From: Mansonella perstans
Taxonomy: Eukaryota > Nematoda > Chromadorea > Rhabditida > Onchocercidae
Direction: 5' to 3'
NCBI GenBank assembly: GCA_037074765.1
Contig: JBAMDO010000022.1
Span: 186,001-250,000 of the forward strand
Length of the DNA stretch: 64,000 nucleotides
Positions within the stretch are counted from its first letter, which is position 1. Each line of letters begins with the position of its first letter. Position numbers and translations under genes: made by a program. This document shows, in pieces, positions 34,897 to 49,600 of the stretch. The notes under the pieces were generated by a model, which had not been told where the DNA came from, searched no databases, and worked only from the letters and a program-made list of their open reading frames with translations.

Positions 34897-37800
34897 CTAT
34901 AATTCACTGGTATGGCTTGAAATTTGAAATGGTAGTATATTATAACTTACAGCTTTTTTGAGCGCCTGATCAAGGTCTACAGTCAAATCCTCAACATCTT
35001 CAATTCCCACTGATATTCGAATTAAATTATCACTGATACCCAATTTAATTCGTTCATCCAGCGGCACTGAAGCATGAGTCATTAAAGCTGGTAGCTCTGC
35101 TAGACTCTCGAAACCACCAAGTGATTCTGCCAAAGTGAAAATCTAGAAACATTGAATTAATGGCCAAGAAACAAATTTTCAAATATGCTCTAAGACATAT
35201 TTAATACGTCATATTTACCTTTAGACTTGATAGAAATTCTCGTGATTCGTCCAACCCACCTTTCAAATAAAATGATATCATACCGCTCATTCCACTGGTT
35301 TGTTTCTTATGAACTTCATGTTGTGGGTGAGATTTAAGTTCAGGATGAAAAACCTAAAAATTAAAATTTACATATCTGAAAATGGAAAAAAATTGAGATT
35401 TTGGCACTAATGTTAACTAAAAAATTTCAAATTAACTAATTAACTAACTCGTTCAATTCTAGGATTATTTTCCAGAAATGTTGCAACTTGCATAGCATTA
35501 GCCATATGTGCTTGCATTCTGACATGCAATGTTTTCACACCACGATTTACCAAAAAACAATCAAAAGGTGATGGTACTGCACCAACAGCTAGAAGATATC
35601 ATTGAAATTTATTTAAAAAAAATTTGAAAGCTAAAATAAAATAAAGGAAGACATGCGAAAAAATATTTTGACAGTGTTATACCTATAAATGAACGTTAAA
35701 CGGTATTGATTAAATTTAAATAATTAAAGTGCGAACCATAAGACTAAGGATTTTGAATAATTGAACTAAACGGAAAGGTCAAGAGAATAATTATATCATG
35801 TTTTGCATTAAAAGCATTTCCGAAACTAATTTTACAGGAAATGTAACGTGCAGAAGTACAAACCGTGACATGAAGGTATCCTGAAGATAACTAAACGTAT
35901 GAAATATTTTTATTAAGTTAAAAAAAATGCAAATCCTGCTTAATTGCTTTAGAGGTAAGCTTGGGAACTTTGCAGTGCATGGTAAAAAAGTCAGAATGAA
36001 AAAGTTAATTAGATTAGTTAGGCTGAAAAAATGTGAAGTATTATTTACGAAGCCTTTACAAAGAGAATTAAAATATCAAACATATTGGCTTTTCAGTTCA
36101 ATACTAAAATTTAGAATTCTACTTTGAAGTTTTTTGCTAAAACGATGCACAGATGCACAAACCAAGTTGTTGAAATTTCAAATTTTCATCTAAGCTTTTG
36201 ACATTCGTAATTATAGCACCCATTACAACATCAGAATGACCATTGATATATTTCGTGATTGAATGTAGTACAGCATCAGCTCCAAGTGATAATGGACGCT
36301 TCAAAATAAAAAGTTTTTAGAATTGAAATTTCGACATTAAAATTTCACCATCAAACAAATTAATTGATCTTTTCAATTTTTCATAGATGATAATGAAAAA
36401 AAATAATAAAATTACGAAACTGCAAAACAACGAACGTTAAACACTGATGGATTAGTTTCATTTAATGATGGAATTACTCCCAGTCTGTATTATCAAAAAA
36501 AAATTTAGCAAAAGGAAACTTGAAAATAAGGTGACATGAAGGTATTATCCACAACGACCAAGATATTGCTTTGAAAAGTTTTCGTGATTTCCATAACAGC
36601 TGTAATATCTATAACTTTTAATAGCGGATTCGTTGGCGTTTCAAGCCATATCATCTGCAAATCAAATTAACCGTTAATTTTCCGTAAATCATGATCATGC
36701 CATGAACAAAGAATTAGCTGTTCCAGGGATTTGTAGAATAAACCGAAATTCATTTCAAGAATGAAAAAAAACAATCGTATGGAATATATACATAGGTTTA
36801 TAATGAAAGTAAACTTGGGACGCTTCAAATGTTTCTTCTAAGTTTTTAAGTTTCTTTGAGTCTTAAGTTTTAGTTTTCTTATTGTTTCAAGTTTCAAAAG
36901 TTAATTTGTGGACTGAGAAAGATTAATAGGATATCACGGGAATCTTTCTATGGCTAATTTTACCTTTGTATTACTTTTTAAAGCCTGACTGAATGCTTTC
37001 AGATCGGTCATATCAACGAATGAAATTTCTAAGTTGTGTTGTGAAACAGAAACTTTTCGGAAGTATCGCTGAGCACCTGAAATATAAATTATAAGCAATG
37101 AACGATAAATAACTGAAATGGTCTATTAGAATCCTAGAAATAAACTTAAATCGTAATGTAAATCGTTATGTCGGAAAAACCGAAATAATCATGCTGCAAG
37201 ATGTTTGACACAAGCCAGAGCGATCATATTGTGCTATAGTTATTTTTATGAAACATGATTAATTGCAAAGTGTCACTTTTGCAATTAATAGGGATTTAAT
37301 ACTTTGTTTTCAAAGTTTCATTGTTTTTTTACTACCAAAATTGTCAATCATATGATTTATGGAAATCTGTTCTTGAAAAATCATGTATTTGAGCTTATTT
37401 TCACAAGTAAGGTTTACGAATACTTCTCTAGTCTTATAGAAAATCTTATAAACTTATTTGTAACTCTCAATAATTCCTTGTTAACAATTTATAAATAAAA
37501 ACCCCTTGTAATCCTGATTAGCTCCATCAAAAATCTCTACATCCATTTCTAATGCTATATTATCCTATATACAAGCAGTCCGTTTAGTTAGTGTCTGTGT
37601 CAGTATCAGTACAATTACTACTATTCTTACCCTTAATTTTGCAACCAATATCTCTTTTCTTGTTTTTTCATTGCATTCTTCGTATTTCTCCTTAATCCTC
37701 TTTTTCAGTTCATAATAATTGGTACTATATCAGTACAATTACTACTATTTTGAACTTCATTCTATAATACTTGGTAGTGACGGGCAATAATAAAACTATA

Positions 37801-39123
37801 ACTAGCTGTAAGTTCGGAATCCGATTCGTAACAAAATCAGAAAGTCCGTATGTCATTCATTCCAAAAATTCTCTTTTTTATAACTAGCAGACTTCTTCCG
37901 ACACATTGTATTTAAAAAAAAAAAAAAAAAAAACTGCAAATTTAATGATAGATATCACTCATTTCGTTGTTGTGAACTTTGAAATTTGATTTACATTGTT
38001 TTTGAAAAAAAACAACAACAACTTACCACCATAAACATCATCGCAGCAAACAATATGATCACCCGATTTTAGCATATTTGTAATTGCCATTGTTGCCGCA
38101 AGACCAGATGAGTATACTCGGCCTGTATTGGAATTTTGAAGTTTCAATCAAAAGAACTTTATTTGAAATTCTAATTTTTAAAATTTAAAGGTTAGAGGTA
38201 ATTCCATTTCACAAATTCAAGTTTTATTATAAATTGCCAAAAACGTTGTTCATAAGATGAAGAAACAATCATTAATTCGCGAAAAATAGAAAGTGATTTG
38301 AGATTTTATGATGATGTTTCAAGGATTCTTGATTATAGGAATAATTTCATGCAAACTTACAATACTTTCCTTCTTCTAAAGAAGCCAAACATTTCTCTAG
38401 AACATCTCGTGATGGATTACCAGCACGTGAATAATCATGCTTTTTAGGTTTTCCTGGTTCTGATTGTTTGAATGTTGTTGAAAGTGATATTGGTGGAATA
38501 ATCTTTAAAATATAATCTTTTCTAAAGGTTTGAATTTGAAACTTTGTCGATCAACATATAGATGAGTATTAAAAAAAAAAGTTGACAACTTTACGCTGTA
38601 AAAATGTCTTAGCTAGCTATTTTGAAGTTTATACATTGTGAAATATTCTTCAGACTTCACATATCATAACTTCTTCATCTCTCTAGTTGGCGTTAAATCA
38701 AAGCATTTGTCGAAAATTCCCAAGATTTCGTTAAGCTCAAAACTAAAATTCAGCACTTTTTCATGCTAGTAATTGTTATGCATCAACGCTTTACGTCTGG
38801 ACGTAACTGAATTTCTTAACAATTTGAATTGAAGTGATACCTACGTGTAACTACAACGTCATCACGCTACTTAATGGTTTGAATTAAAACAGTTGATACT
38901 GTAAACTTAAAAAAACAATGAAACAGTAATTAATAAATACAAATTAATTTTTTATAACAAGTAATTCAAATTGAAACTACCAAAGTTTGTTTCAGTAGGA
39001 GAAATAGCAAACAACAAATAGTAAATGATGTCGAACCTCATTCATTCCCCATTGTTCCGGTTCTTGTCCGGTATGAACAGCATTGGTACCAAAATGTAGG
39101 AAACGCTTTTGATGATTAGCCAT
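34897..39123 (-). CDS. cth: Cystathionine gamma-lyase
   Basis: PLP-dependent enzyme of the trans-sulfuration pathway that splits cystathionine to cysteine, 2-oxobutyrate and ammonia; it can also make H2S. Exons (minus): 39123-39037, 38502-38361, 38122-38027, 37076-36964, 36654-36520, 36298-36163, 35588-35449, 35353-35219, 35142-34897. Phases agree, giving 409 residues (human 405). Landmarks: AVHTGQEPEQW, PPISLSTTFKQ, SRAGNPSRDVLEKCLASLE, VYSSGLAATMA, DDVYGGAQRYF (Tyr107 matches the active-site Tyr114), ETPTNP, VVDNTFMSPYFQ, the PLP lysine (about K207) in SITKYINGHSDVVMG, VPSPFDCFLVNRGVKTLHVR, SGMSGMISFYLKGG, and TLAESLGGFESLAELPALMTHASVP. The last exon reads through a consensus GTAAGT donor at 34950, so the final 18 residues may differ in a spliced form. 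The start could also be an upstream in-frame ATG at 39198. Confidence 0.95.
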
Positions 39124-42100
39124 TTGCTGTTTGTTTAGTTGGTAATGGGTAACCTTGGAAAATGATAAGCGAGAAAGTCTTATAATACTGATATGCATTG
39201 CGGTAATTATATTTTTTTTAGCACTCGTTTTAGGAGATTACACAACCGGAACAAATAGTATGAAAATCCTTTTGAGCAGAATATCCTAATGTTATTACAT
39301 TATACTGATACAAATAATATACATAATTCATAATTAATGAAAATTTGAATTGCCTAAATCTCTGAATTTGATGGCAACATTCACTAAAACAATTATTAAC
39401 CGGAAAAAACGATGAATATTCGTTAGCCTTGTTTATCCGCTTAACGGATAAACATGATTACGGATGTCATCAAGTTTATCTAGTCACTAGAAATATTGAA
39501 ATTGTGAAATCACCAGACTATCAAGAATATCACAGAATTCAGAATAACCGCACAGCTATCAAATATCCATGATTATTTAGATAAACTATAGCAAGATATT
39601 TATGATTAAAGCAATCTGACCTTAAACAGGATGCACATAGCAATGTGCACATGACTAACCAGCTATCAATATCCATGATTATTTAGATTTAAAATCAAGT
39701 ACCACATCTTAGATTGCAACACATCCAAATTTGATTTTATAAATACTACCAAATTTTCAAATTTTTTAATATTTCGATAAAATTTTATGAATTTTAAATT
39801 TTGCAACAGTAAGCTTACTTTATGAATTATTTACTTTATTTATCAATAGATAAAAATTGAAAGTTAGAAAATTATTCGGCGCTGTAATAGGAAAGGAAAA
39901 TGATGTCGAAGAAAAAATGCAATATAAAAAATGCTACAAATTATTTATTTAACCGTACCGCCACAGTAGTTAAGTAATTAGTTGAATAAGTGTATCAGTT
40001 TTGAATCAAATCGTATGAATTGAAAATCAAATTGTGAAAATAAATTACCGTTGCTAGAATTTCATAAAATACTTTGCGCCGAATAATTTTCTAATTCTCT
40101 ACATCCAGGCATCGCTGTTTAAAAGCAAACCAATAAATCATCACTTTTATGCCCGCCACCATGATTCAGATCAATAGTTGTTTGTTTTTACAAATAAAAC
40201 TTCATACAACTATAAGGTCTCGTTTTTTATGAATTTGCAAAATATTTGTAAATTTACGTGCAAAAAAATATTTTCGATTTTTCAGATTTGATGAATTTTA
40301 TGTTAATAATTTAAGCTCAAATTAAAAATGAAGGAAAATTAATATAAATATATCGAAATTTGATATGAAATGTAACATAAGTTATATAACTTTTAGAAGG
40401 AAGCATTTTGAATGAATAAAAAAGAACAATTTTAAAACTGCAATTATGTTTAAATTATTGTGCAAAATTATAATAGCCAAGTTTCTTTTTTTCTTTAATT
40501 TGTCAGATGATAAATAAATAGAAAGTATTTTTTTTTTTTTTTTTTGAGCCATATGAGACTGAAAATTACAGGATTAATATAAAAGATTAATTTAGTTTGC
40601 TAGCATGAGATAGATGTTAGAAAATATCAGCCAGCATGGACGATACATGGTAAGCAATATCAGTCAATGTTTGCTAGCCGGAAACATTAGATGCTAAAAA
40701 GTATTAGCCATCATGGATATGCCAACATGATATATCAACATATATTGTTAGCTGACAATTTTGTATGCAATATATTGACGTGAAGGATAAATTTTTTTAG
40801 CATTCAAAGTAGCGAATAAATGAAGTGCAACCGCAATACATGTTATAACGTCAGAAAACGTTGAATACTCGTCGGAAAACGTAACGTACGAAAGTACTTT
40901 CAAGAATAGAAATAAATTTAAATGAAGGAAGCAAAATACTTACACGTATACATACACAAATCACGTGCAATTTGTCAATTTATTTCATCAGTTTTAATTT
41001 CACATCTTTTTTATTGTTGAAATTAAACGATATAATTATACGGAAAGATCGACAGAGAAAGAGAAAAGGGAATAAATAGTAATGCAATATATCATTTCTT
41101 GCTACTTCGATTAGTTTCATTTTTTTTTCTTATACTGCAGTATATATCATGATATGCATCATCGGAAATGACTTTTCACCTTTCTTTTTCCTTTTTTCCA
41201 ACAATATTTGACAATCATTTCACATCTTACCTTCTTCATCTATCACCACCATTCATATATTCTTTTTAAATGTTGCCATTACTACTGATACTATATGTCA
41301 TTCTTAAATTAATTAGGCTGCAAAGAATTTTTTTTCACACAGCAATTTCATTCCATCCATTATTGACAGTGAACTTTAACCTTTCTATTTCCTATTCTTT
41401 CAACACGTATTTAATATCTTACTCTTTTCCGTTTTTCAGCTCAGCAATTTTCATCTAATTTTCTCAAAATAAATCAATAAACTAAATATTTAAATTTAAA
41501 TAGGCTAAGAAAATTTTAGAATTAAGACGTACCAGAAATGCCTGATGCCTTCAATTTGCAAAACAACAACATTCAACAAGTATAAGATGAAATCATTCAA
41601 ATAATTAGCAAGTAATTAACGAGAAAATATATAAGCATGGAAATATCGTGCATTAAGGAAATTATTGTAAAATTGGAAAAAGAACTTGAACAAGTACAGA
41701 TATAGGTAAACTGACTGTTGAAATTATAAATACAATAAGAAAATTTCCTGCCAAATTAGCGTGACAAAAGTGTTGAATACGCATCCAATTTTGTTACAGA
41801 AGAAAGTTATATATGTTCATTTACGAATTTTGCTATGTATTTGTTTAAGAAAAAAAAAAAAAAAAATGCCAAGCATCATTATTACGCTTTGATACTTGAA
41901 TCTGTCTGTGTAATTTCCATTTTTACAAAATGAATGATCAGATTGTTACACACATTATATGACATTGCTTTTTAGTTTAAATTTATTAAAATATTCTTTT
42001 CTCAAAATCATTTGACACACTGTGAAAATTTTTATTAAAATAAAATAGTGGAATTTGCTTAAAATAAATAATCAATGTCTTTATGCATATATAAACTAAT

Positions 42101-43656
42101 AAATATGCAAGTAAAACATGATGAATGGAATGAAATTTATTCGCCGAATTTTAACAGTGAAGAAAAAAGTATTCAACAGGAAAATTGAAAAAAAAAAGAA
42201 AATAAACTAATAAATATGCAAATAAAACATGATGAATGGAATGAAATTTATTCGCCGGATTTTAACAGTGAAGAAAAAAGTATTCAACAGGAAAATTGAA
42301 AAAAAAGAAAATTGATAAAATTCTTTGTAACAGTAAAAAAATAACTGACAAAAAGTGGTAACAGTTTTAAAAGTACAATAAAGTATAAGTTACAAGTAAG
42401 CTAACATAATTGCTTGATTGATTTAAGCAATAATTGATTGTATGATATGATGTAATATGATAACATATACAAATTAAAAAATCACAAAAATATGATTTTA
42501 TTGGTTTTATGCAAGTAATAAAAAAAAATTGCAATTTCAATTTAAATCAAAAAAAAATAAATGAATGAGTTTTTTGGCAAATTTGATGGACAAAAAAACA
42601 AAAAAAATGAAATATTAAAAAACAAAAATTGATTGGATGGATATTGATCAGATGATAAATAAATATATTAATTGAAAATGATAATAGTGTACATTTATTT
42701 TTGGCTAATTTTTCATTTTAAAAGATAAAGCTTATATCGATTGACAAAAAAAACATCTTTATGAATATTTATACACAAATATGAAATCAAATAATTAATT
42801 TTCTGTTGAAGAAAAAAAAATCACAGGAGCTATTAATATTTGAAAAGATTCTCTCTTAATAGTACTTTTTCATGTGCTAGGATAAAAGTTAATCAGGCTA
42901 AAAATTTTTTCTTCAATAAATTCTTAACTTTTGAATTATTATAAAATGAATCAAAGATGGAGACAATCAAGATATAAGTTAATCAGAGCTAAAATTCATT
43001 TTTCTTTCACTGATTCACTTTTCAATAATTCGAAAGTCACGAATCAAAAATGGAAGCAATTAAAACCAAAAAAAAAGAATAAATTATATCACTCTTTTTT
43101 CTTACTTACATTTCTCTCACAAGTAATTCGCTTGGCTCATTATTACGCCTTTGTTTTCTTCTCTCTCTCTTTCTTTTTCTCTTTTTTAAAGATATTTATT
43201 ATTTTTTTTTGGATAAATGGATGGATAAGAAAAGTGAACTGTTATTTTATTCATTACTAAATTCAAACCGATAACTATAAATTATTAATAAAATGTTATC
43301 CGGCAAAAAAAAAAATTATTTGGCCAAATATTTAGCTAAGTCAAGAAGTTTTAATTATTAAAAGAAATTTAACTAATTTTTTTCCTCGTACGATATTTTT
43401 TGTCCATTTGATGTAAAATAGTTTAGGAAAAGAAAAATGCAACATTCAGGAAAGAAAAAAAAGAAAAACTGAGCAGGCGCAAAATTCATTATATTGAAAA
43501 TTTATGCATTTCTTTCGGTTTTGTGCCTGGATGCAAATATTTTTTGACAATTGCGCAAATGTTAACAAATTATGCATTAGAAATAAATAATTAAATTTGT
43601 ATCGACATGAAATACAAGTCGGTATCGGTAGATATAATTGAGAAATTTCAATTATT
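39124..43656. other. Spacer between cth and the RhoGAP gene
   Basis: No gene recognised. 39893-40398 is the parent of the inverted copy at 22550-23048 and probably includes the cth promoter. Smaller direct repeats occur at 39550-39590 and 39658-39695 (ATATCCATGATTATTTAGAT). The rest is AT-rich with A and T runs. Confidence 0.55.
42091..42312. repeat. Two-copy 111-base tandem repeat
   Basis: Two direct units start at 42091 and 42202, both with ATAAACTAATAAATATGCAA, and differ by a few bases. Confidence 0.9.
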
Positions 43657-46600
43657 TTAGATATAGCTGACATCAGCCCCTTGAAAAAGCGTTGTTGTAG
43701 CAGAATGAATACAGTGTTTGTTATCAGTCGTATCACCTTCTGAATCCACTGTTGTTGTACGGTTACTTTCCGAACTTTTTCCCTCAGTGTTTAATCGTTT
43801 ATTAAAATTCATCAACAATAATTGCTCATTTTCTGCAGATTTACATTGACAATCATCAGTTATACTTGGAAAGTAGTATTGATCCTGTGGTAAAAAAAAT
43901 TATGTTAATCGATTTCAGAAAGATGTTTCTATATGGTACGAAAAATTTACGTAAGTTATTAAATTTCGATTGTGCATTCCGCTACTAATTACTCCTTTTA
44001 AATAATCAAATTTAATTTATGTAATCTAATTAATCATTCATTTCAAAAACAGCGAACTAATAGAAGAAAAAAAAAGATTGAAAAGTGTCCATTTTGAATT
44101 TAAAACTGAAAATTAAAAATAAAAAATCATGAGATTTAAAAAGTTAATGATAACTGGAAAGGTGTTTAACAGGTTGAATCCCATATTAAAATATTTCAAA
44201 ATGTTCGAAAATCCGTGAATTGCATGAACCAATGAAATTACTGTCTAAAGGAAACAATTTATTTTATTTTTAAATTAATAATAATCAAACAAAATTTACA
44301 GAAATCTCACCTTACCAACTTCAATAGTCACGTCACCGGAAGAAATGTCACGTGGATAAGTCTCATCTACCGATTGCTGTCTCTGTGGTAGTGCAGGTTT
44401 TCGATCTTGACTTGGTGATACTAGAATTGATGTCGTGTAACTACGTTTCTTATCAATTCTACTCCGTAAACGTGTCACCTTACCATCCATGTCCGTATTA
44501 CGTTTCTCGATAACAATTCCTAGTCGATCTGAAAATTTTTCACATTACAGCAAAATTATTTGAACATTGCTTCACAGTTACATTTTCAGATTTGAAATAA
44601 TGCGATTACAATGATTTTCATTATGAACTATTGAATATTCCAATAACAGCTGAAAAAATTCTGCTAAGCTTAATTAATTAATGCGACACTAACCAGTCAA
44701 CGAATAAGCTCTTGCGGATAAGCCATCAGAATGACTCGATCCACTGGCACGTGCTGATGCTGATCCCGAAGGACTATCCAAATCTACATCTTCGTTTACG
44801 GAATCTATATAAGACCAATATTATCACCATTTTTTTGATTGACTTTTGTTTGTAATTTAAAAATTTGACAATGATTTTTTCAATTCCTAATTTTTACTTT
44901 AAAAAAATATGAATTACAAGTAGCATTACTCTAAAGTACTCAGTGATATTGCAATGAAAAAATTTAAGACTTGCCGTAAATCTCGTTTTTCCTGCCTTCA
45001 TTTAAATTTTTAGAAAAATATTTAGGAAATTTGTTTTTAAACTTTCAAAAAAAAACAGAATTCAACAAACAATCTTACAGGTTTCATTCTTATTACGCGA
45101 TGTATTTTTCAACAAATCTGGAGTTGGTGGTTGTGGTAGAAAAGTGCAACAAACTGCATCTGTTTCATCTTCCAGTAAATCTTCATCCACTATTTCTAAA
45201 GGTAAACAATGGGATTAGAATCAGGCCTAACAACAGCTTAACTTGACAAACGGGACGAGATCTCATGCTTTCAACGTGGTACGGTGGTAGACAAGGTAAA
45301 ACAATAATACATACATTAAATTTCCAGCACTGTATTGATTTCTATCAAAACTTTGAAAAAATTAGTGCAAATATTTCGTTAAAAAGACTGACATGATAAA
45401 TGACGAAAAATGAATGAATAATACGAGAAAATTTTGAGTTGACATGAAATTAGATTTATGTTTGACTGGAAGCTATCTTCATTTCATTCCATTACTGCAC
45501 ATATAAAGATTGAAAACGGAAAATTGGAAATATTTGAAAGTTGAATATACTTCCTCACCTTCAACTTCACCTAATCGATCATCTAATTCTGGATCTACAG
45601 AAAATGAATCAACTGCATCTGGATATCGTTGGAAAAAGTTTCGCCTGTCCTCAGTAACGTCAACGTTGAATACTTCCTGAATTATTACTCATATTCAATG
45701 CAATTTTAGGCAACTTATTATAACACTGATAATATTATCATTAATATCACTATCATTATCACCTTCATGGATTTCAAAAAAAATTAATAAAAACAAAATT
45801 TTGTTACAATTTTTTTCGCATTATTCAGAATTTGGAAAATTACCAAAACTTAATTAATCAAAAATGAACTAAAATCACACCTCTTAATTAAATTGTTATT
45901 TTTAAACAATTTCTTGCATTGATAGCAATAAATTAAAGAAAAATTTATTTTCATTATCAATAATTGCTTTCCTTTTTTTTGCAATAACTATGATGAAGCT
46001 TTTTGAGAATACTAAAATTTTTACTGTAATAATTTTAAATTGAATTTTAATTCACTCAAAGGGTCATTTATGAGGTTTAAAGTATTTCGTAAAACTAACA
46101 AAAGCATATTTGATGATCAATTCTACCGCTTTACTCATCAAATGCGCACTGGAAAGAAAGTTAATACTACAAGTGGATGGCGATTGATGTTTCCAAATCA
46201 TCGATGGTGTTATTACGGCACCCAAATTTGAAGCGGTCATCAAATTGTCCATTTCAAACCTAAAAGTAACAATAAAATATGGGAAAAAAATAATCAAATT
46301 ATCTTCTGACAGAAATGTTCCGAAACAAAAAATTTTAACAATTTTTTCATTTTATTTATTTCAATCAATTATTTTGTAATTTTGTGAAAGAAAAGAGAAT
46401 GATTGGACATAGATATGTTTTGTGTGTATTTTTCTCTCTTGAGCTTCCATATTTCATTTCAATTTTTTAAATTAATTCAAATTTGTTGAAAACGTAATTT
46501 TAAAAATTAGCAAGTAAAAATATTTATTTTAATTTATGAAAAAGAATTCAGAAATTTGAAGAAAAAAAAATGACCAAGTGACCCGTTTTAAATGGAGCAA

Positions 46601-49600
46601 CAAAAATTGCAACGTATCGATATTTCGTGCTGGTAATTTTTTCAACAACAACCTGATTTGATCAATAATTTCTGGATTTTCCTCAATCAAATTTTTCTGT
46701 AAAAGTTTTTCATTTTTTTTTGATTACTTTTTTCTTAAAAAAACTGCAACAAATATGTTATAAGACTATAAATTATAAGGACATATAAGATTTTAAAATA
46801 ATTAATGCTTATTTCTCACTTTTAACACTTAACATTAATTGCATATATAAAAGTAATTATTCATTCTTATTTCTCATTTTCAGCATTTTAATTGACTATA
46901 TATTATAAGACTAAATGACTTAGTGATTAATATTTATTTCTCACTTTCAACAATTTACATTAGCTGCCTATATATTACAAGATTAAATGACTTAAGTAAT
47001 TAATACTTATTTCTCACTTTCCACACTTTACATTAATTGGCTACATATTACAAGACTAAATGACTTAAGCAATTAATACTTATTTCTTCCTTACAACACT
47101 TTACATTAATTCCCTGTATATTATAAGACTAAATAACGTAAGCAATTAATCCTTATTTTTCACTTTCACATTTTACATTAATTGCTTATATTATTGCAGC
47201 ATTATTTGTGGCATTGTAAAAAGTACCAAATGAAAGTCAAAATTAGACAAATGAATTGATTAGACAAAGAAAAGTATAAACATGAGTAATTCTAAGTAAA
47301 ATTAAAAAATTTCAAACGGATTCAAAAACCTCAGCAAATGCTATCCATTCATCGTACAGCTCATGTGTCAGTAACGGTTCTGGTAATTTTCTCAGATAAA
47401 GCTTCACAACAGAAGCAATATTCATCGGATGATAGCTACTTAAATCCACTTCATTATCATTACTTGTTCGTTCAAAGTCTTCGCAAATTTGCTCAATTTT
47501 ACTTTTTACACCACATGTACGATAGATACCCTGAAAAAATTCAATCAATACTGGTATACTTTAACAAATGTTAAAAAAATTCTAATTATTTTTCCAATAT
47601 TAATGCAAAATTTTTTTTGACAATAAATTAATAGCAAAATTAAAATTATGAAGGAATAATTTAAACAGGTAAGAATTTAAAATTTTTTAAATCAATCCTA
47701 AGCAATTTAACTGAGCAAATACAAATCGTAACACTATCAGCATTTTATTAAAACAATGTTTTAATTTGAATTTTAAAATTCGAAAACTGAACCTTCACTT
47801 TTAATCCACGTTTTTGAAGCTCATCTACACAACGCTCCAGTACAATGGGAACCAATCGTGAATGTCCATCAAGCTGATTGGATAACGATACACCAAATAC
47901 ACTGGTACGTCGTGATGAATCGGAAAAACTTTTCGGATTCTGATCACATGGAACGGTAATTCGTGGTAAACATGATTTATGCCATGTCATACCACATTTT
48001 GAACATTGAATTGTTGACAGCAATGAAAGTGTTTCGCAGTGAGCGCATTTGGTCGGTTGACGTGTACGTTGTAATGTATGCGACCTGAAAATTTAATTTA
48101 TAAGTTTTCGTAAAATTAAAAAACATTTCTATTTGCTGAAAAATTTGATTGTAGTATAAATAAATTTGCACATAACAAACTACAATTCCTGCAACAAAAA
48201 CGAAAATACTAGAAATATAATTTTAGGATAAGCTCTAATTAATTAATCAGTCTTAGAAGGAAAATGGAATGGTTTTCAATTAACTAACCTCGTAATTTCA
48301 GTATTCAGTGTGGTATGTTCAAACAGTCGAGCTGAAATACCATTGATAAAGTGAGACAATTGATTCGTCAATGAAATTTTGTTCGGATATTTAAATGAAC
48401 GAATGAACAAGAATGAATGATTGAATGAAAAAATGAATGAATGAATAAACGAACAATTCAGGAGAAAAGGTAAACAACAAAGTATTCAAAAATTAATTGA
48501 ATTCAAATTCCCAAAGCAAATTATTTCTTCAGTACCCTCAGCACCACACTTTTATTTTTATTTTCATACTGCAATTAATTAAAGCAAGTTCAAAACATAC
48601 ACCCAATAATTGCACCATTGAGAATTGAATAGAAGATAAAAATTTTATGAGAAAATATGGCTTAAGAGAAAAAAACAAAAAAAAGTAAAATGAAACTAAA
48701 AAATTTGAATGAATTAAAAATCAAGTTTTAAATCAAAATTAAAGGTTTTTACAATTAAAAAATAAAAAACCTAAAATTTAATGCTCAGCAACCTTTTTGA
48801 AGTTAAATTAACTGTAAAAAAAATTTCAAATTGAAATTCACAGAAAATAAAAATAAATATTAAATTAGCAAATAATGCTAAAAATTTATCAAATATCTAT
48901 AGCAATTGTTAAGTTTCCCAAAAAATTATAAGTTAATGAAATTTGAAATATAATTTTTTTTGCCTAATTTTGAAATTTTAAATTTACATATATAAAATTT
49001 AAATGTTAGATATGGATAATGTAAGAGTTGAATATTTTTGAAAAATGATAATTCTTTGGTTTGTTTGTTTTTTTAATTTTAACAAAAATTTACCAGGATT
49101 TTTTTTCTGCTTTCGTTCACACATTACATCCTGATCTATTAAATCAATTGCATTTCGTCGTTGTGATGAAACGGATGACGATGACGAAGTATGATTTCCT
49201 GATGATATACCATCACCATTGTCACCTCTTATAAAATCACTAAATTATCATTATTATCATGAGCTTGGAATAATTTAGAACTTGATTAAAATTAGCTAAT
49301 AATTATTATACTGTTGCAAATTGACCATTTCATATTGATAGTAATTAATAAAAAATTATCCAAATGAAAATTATTTGTAAATTTTATTCATGAAATTATC
49401 CGTAAATACGTATAATATTTACCGAAAGAGTGATCCAGTGGAAACAGTACGACGTGGAAGATTTTGCAGGAAAGACATGTATTCAGCACCAGGAACATAT
49501 GTTCGCGTTGCGTCCGCGAATTCGTGATACTTTCCAGGTTGTGATACCCATAAATTTGCTAATGCCTATAAAAAAAAAAAAAAAAATTGAAAACTTATTG

